Origin: Afipia felis ATCC 53690
Lineage (GTDB): Bacteria > Pseudomonadota > Alphaproteobacteria > Rhizobiales > Xanthobacteraceae
Length of the DNA stretch: 64,000 nucleotides
Assembly: GCF_000314735.2 (NCBI RefSeq)
Contig: NZ_KB375270.1
Span: 4,031,225 to 4,095,224 of the forward strand
Direction of reading: 5' to 3'
Below the pieces are notes generated by a model, which saw only the letters and a program-made list of their open reading frames with translations, searched no databases and had not been told where the DNA came from. The first letter of the stretch is position 1; the number at the start of each line of letters is the position of its first letter. A program made the position numbers and the translations under genes. Positions 61,666-64,000 of the stretch are shown piece after piece.

Positions 61666-62987
61666 CCACTCTTTTCATCTTCCTTCTTCTCATCGCTTTG
61701 ATGCTGACCGGCATGCCGATTTCGATCGCGCTCGGTCTCACCGTGCTGACGTTCCTGTTCGTGATGACGCAGGTGCCGATCGAGTCGGTGGCGCTGAAGC
61801 TGTTCACGGGCATCGAGAACTTCGAGATCATGGCGATCCCGTTCTTCATTCTCGCGGGCAATTTCCTCACACATGGCGGCGTCGCCAGACGCATGATCAG
61901 GTTCGCGACGTCGATGGTCGGCCATTGGTATGGCGGCCTCGGCCTCGCGGGCGTGATGGCGTGCGCGCTGTTCGCCGCGATCTCCGGCTCATCGCCGGCG
62001 ACCGTGATCGCGATCGGCTCGATCCTGCTGCCCGCGATGGTGGAGCAGGGCTATCCGAAGCGCTTCGGCGCGGGCGTCATCACGACGTCGGGCGCGCTCG
62101 GCATTCTGATCCCACCCTCGATCGTGATGGTGATCTATTCGGTCGCGACCGGCGGCAGCGTTGCGCTCGGTCCGAATGGAGAACGCGTGCTGTCGGCGTC
62201 CGTCGGACAATTGTTCATCGCCGGCGTCATTCCGGGCATCATGCTGGCGACCTTACTGGGCGTGACCACGTTCTATCGCGCCTGGAAGAACGACTATCCG
62301 CGGCTTCCCCGCGCGGGCTGGGCCGAGCGTATCAAGACGTTCCGTGAATGCATCTGGGGCCTGCTTCTGATCGTGATCGTGCTCGGCGGCATCTATGCCG
62401 GCTGGTTCACGCCGACCGAAGCGGCGGCGATGAGCGCAGTCTATGCGTTCTTCATCGCGGTGTTCGTCTACAAGGATATGACGCTGAAAGACGTGCCGCG
62501 CGTGCTGCTCGGCTCCGCCAACATGAGCGCGATGATCCTCTACATCATCACCAACGCGGTGCTGTTCTCGTTCCTGATGACGAGCGAGCAGATTCCGCAG
62601 CAGTTGACGTCGTGGATGATCGGCAATGGCGTGAACTGGGTGACGTTCCTGATCTTCGTCAACGTGCTGTTGCTGATTGCAGGCAACGTCATGGAGGCAA
62701 GTTCGATCGTGCTGATCACCGCGCCGCTGCTGTTCCCGATCGCGGTCAAGCTCGGCATCCATCCGGTGCATCTCGGCATCCTGATGGTGGTGAACATGGA
62801 AGTCGGCATGTGCCATCCGCCGGTTGGCCTCAACCTCTATGTCGCGTCGGGCATTGCCAAGATGGGCATCACCGAACTGACCATCGCGGTCTGGCCGTGG
62901 CTGCTGACGATGCTGATGTTCCTTCTGGCGGTGACGTTCATTCCCGAAATATCGCTGTGGCTGCCGCGCATGCTCGGCATGCTCTGA
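61662..62987 (+). CDS. dctM: TRAP transporter large permease, DctM family
   Basis: A 441-residue membrane protein with about twelve helices that forms the sodium-coupled transport channel. Typical stretches: AIPFFILAGNFLTHGGVARR, AAISGSSPATVIAIGSILLP, GALGILIPPSIVMVIYSVAT and the C-terminal HLGILMVVNMEVGMCHPPVG. It is coupled to dctQ by an ATGA overlap and closes the dctPQM operon, followed by a long hairpin. Confidence 0.96.
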   Translation: MTTLFIFLLLIALMLTGMPISIALGLTVLTFLFVMTQVPIESVALKLFTGIENFEIMAIPFFILAGNFLTHGGVARRMIRFATSMVGHWYGGLGLAGVMACALFAAISGSSPATVIAIGSILLPAMVEQGYPKRFGAGVITTSGALGILIPPSIVMVIYSVATGGSVALGPNGERVLSASVGQLFIAGVIPGIMLATLLGVTTFYRAWKNDYPRLPRAGWAERIKTFRECIWGLLLIVIVLGGIYAGWFTPTEAAAMSAVYAFFIAVFVYKDMTLKDVPRVLLGSANMSAMILYIITNAVLFSFLMTSEQIPQQLTSWMIGNGVNWVTFLIFVNVLLLIAGNVMEASSIVLITAPLLFPIAVKLGIHPVHLGILMVVNMEVGMCHPPVGLNLYVASGIAKMGITELTIAVWPWLLTMLMFLLAVTFIPEISLWLPRMLGML

Positions 62988-62996
62988 CGAGTTGGA

Positions 62997-63035
62997 TTAA
63001 ACCCCGGTAAGGTTGAACACCTTACCGGGGTTTAA
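62997..63035. terminator. Hairpin terminator after dctM, 17-bp perfect stem
   Basis: Arms 62997-63013 and 63019-63035 are perfectly complementary (core ACCCCGGTAAGGT) with a 5-nt loop, nine bases after the dctM stop. The T-tract is short (TTTAAG), so strength in vivo is uncertain. Confidence 0.75.
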
Positions 63036-63053
63036 GTTGAACGCAGGTGCAAC

Positions 63054-63086
63054 GCTCTCCATGTTGGCTCTCCACCTTACGGAGAG
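63054..63086 (+). promoter_or_regulatory. Hairpin covering the Shine-Dalgarno of the Spy-like gene
   Basis: GGAGAG (63081-63086), the only good Shine-Dalgarno for ATG 63093, is complementary to CTCTCC at 63068-63073 (6 bp, 7-nt loop). A second copy of GCTCTCC lies at 63054-63060. Sequestering would lower translation; a thermosensor or stress switch is conjecture. Confidence 0.4.
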
Positions 63087-63092
63087 TGCCCC

Positions 63093-63665
63093 ATGAAGAA
63101 GATCGCCCTCGCTGCCGTTGCCGCCCTTGCGATCGCAGGTTCCGGCGCAGCCTATGCCCAGCATCGTTCCCACCATCATCATCCGCATTTCAGTGCGCAG
63201 GATAAGATCGCGTTTGTCGATGCACGTATTGCTGCCGTGAAGGCGGGACTCAAGTTGACGCCGGATCAGGAAAAGAACTGGCCTGCGGTCGAGAGCGCGG
63301 TGCGCGATTTCGCCAAGCAGCGGATCGATCGTACCGAGGCGCGCCGCACCGAGCGCCAGGCTCGCCGGGCCGAACAGGAAGGCAAATCCGCCGAGCAGCG
63401 CGTGCCTGCCGATCCGGTGGCGAGGTTACAGAAGCGCGCCGACAACATGGCCGCGACGGCAGCCGGTCTGAAGCGCATCGCGGACGCAGCCGATCCGCTC
63501 TACAAGAGCCTCGATGACGGGCAGAAGCGCCGCCTCGCGGTGCTCACGCATGCCGGCCGTCGTCACGGCTGGATGCAGCATCGTTTCGAACGCGAGGAGG
63601 GCAGCCCGCGGCGTCATTTCGAGCGCGGTGAACGCGGCGGAGACGGCGAGACCGGCAATCTTTGA
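63093..63665 (+). CDS. Spy/CpxP-like periplasmic protein (LTXXQ family)
   Basis: A 190-residue exported protein with signal peptide (cleavage near AYAQ, residue 23), then a His-rich patch (SHHHHPHF), and an all-helical part containing GLKLTPDQEKNWPAVE, the LTXXQ motif of Spy/CpxP-like proteins. The tail is rich in Arg, Glu and Gly. Spy is an ATP-independent periplasmic chaperone; the His patch could bind metal, as in metal-sensing relatives (inference). It has a Shine-Dalgarno inside a hairpin and its own terminator. Confidence 0.88.
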   Translation: MKKIALAAVAALAIAGSGAAYAQHRSHHHHPHFSAQDKIAFVDARIAAVKAGLKLTPDQEKNWPAVESAVRDFAKQRIDRTEARRTERQARRAEQEGKSAEQRVPADPVARLQKRADNMAATAAGLKRIADAADPLYKSLDDGQKRRLAVLTHAGRRHGWMQHRFEREEGSPRRHFERGERGGDGETGNL

Positions 63666-63687
63666 GCAGGGCCACGAGGACAAGAGG

Positions 63688-63715
63688 AAAAGCCGCCGAT
63701 TTCCGGCGGCTTTTT
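63688..63715 (+). terminator. Rho-independent terminator after the Spy-like gene
   Basis: An 11-bp stem (63688-63698 with 63704-63714, core GCCGCCG/CGGCGGC) with a 5-nt loop ends in five T. Confidence 0.92.
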
Positions 63716-63875
63716 GCGTCCGGGGATCGCGGTTGCCGTTGACCGCCGCCCGTCATCCACAGCCGGGCCGAAGACATGATTTTGCGGACAAAATCATGGC
63801 CACCTTTGCTGGACATCGGGGGAGGCCTTTGCTAAACGACGGCCTCTTCCACGGACATTTAATCCGGTCGGAACC

Positions 63876-63951
<76 letters not shown>

Positions 63952-64000
63952 TCATCTAAGCACTGCGCCGCAGGCACTTCTCACAATCCGGACAGTAGAA

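Overview
The window looks like a chromosomal segment of a GC-rich alphaproteobacterium of the Bradyrhizobiaceae/Nitrobacteraceae type (Rhodopseudomonas, Bradyrhizobium, Afipia, Oligotropha relatives). Reasons: the dcw order ftsW-murG-murC-murB-ddlB-ftsQ-ftsA-ftsZ followed by lpxC, a long FtsZ ending in [10 protein letters not shown], a circularly permuted two-piece tmRNA with tag ANDNYAPVAQAA, an SspB adaptor next to fumC, a MctP-type permease with a DUF3311 partner, and a dispersed CATTCCGGGA-type palindrome. The genus is inference. Almost everything is vertical housekeeping sequence. I see no insertion sequence, prophage, CRISPR array or genomic island.

Layout. 1-16302: division and envelope cluster (ftsW 3' end, murG, murC, murB, ddlB, ftsQ, ftsA, ftsZ, lpxC, bamD), then recN and ligA; one opposite-strand membrane gene (DUF4239-like) sits between murB and ddlB. 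16295-30583: mixed region with a Bcr/CflA-type MFS exporter, aminopeptidase P, prmA, small proteins, a PYROXD2-like FAD oxidoreductase, a membrane protein fused to a spermidine-synthase-like domain, an L,D-transpeptidase, a MctP/DUF3311 permease pair and an ABC-2 exporter. 30675-41469: a UvrD-type helicase carrying an in-frame repeat insertion, DUF1328, a GlcD-like FAD oxidase, AsmA, two ribbon-helix-helix paralogues with DUF4169, fumC and sspB. 41470-50763: ssrA, a split chromate transporter, thyA-folA, hflK-hflC, a DUF2065 protein, a DegP-type protease, and divergent serB/miaA. 50764-64000: ilvB-ilvH-ilvC behind an attenuator, a PEBP protein, a serine hydrolase, PPK2, leuA behind a leucine-rich leader peptide, a DctPQM TRAP transporter, a Spy/CpxP-like protein and tRNA-Lys(CTT).

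How the parts fit. The first block makes lipid II, builds the divisome and starts lipid A synthesis and outer-membrane assembly. ilvBHC and leuA together supply valine, isoleucine and leucine, and both are preceded by short ORFs rich in the matching codons, which suggests two independent ribosome-stalling controls. tmRNA, SspB, HflKC and the DegP-type protease form a loose proteolysis and quality-control neighbourhood.

The most interesting signals are small RNA- or repeat-level structures rather than a new protein system: the permuted tmRNA, the ilv attenuator with three mutually exclusive helices, the leuA leader, the palindromic repeat inside the helicase gene, the shared start-codon junction of serB and miaA, an 11-bp-phased array of TCCACA motifs, and a hairpin over the Shine-Dalgarno of the Spy-like gene.
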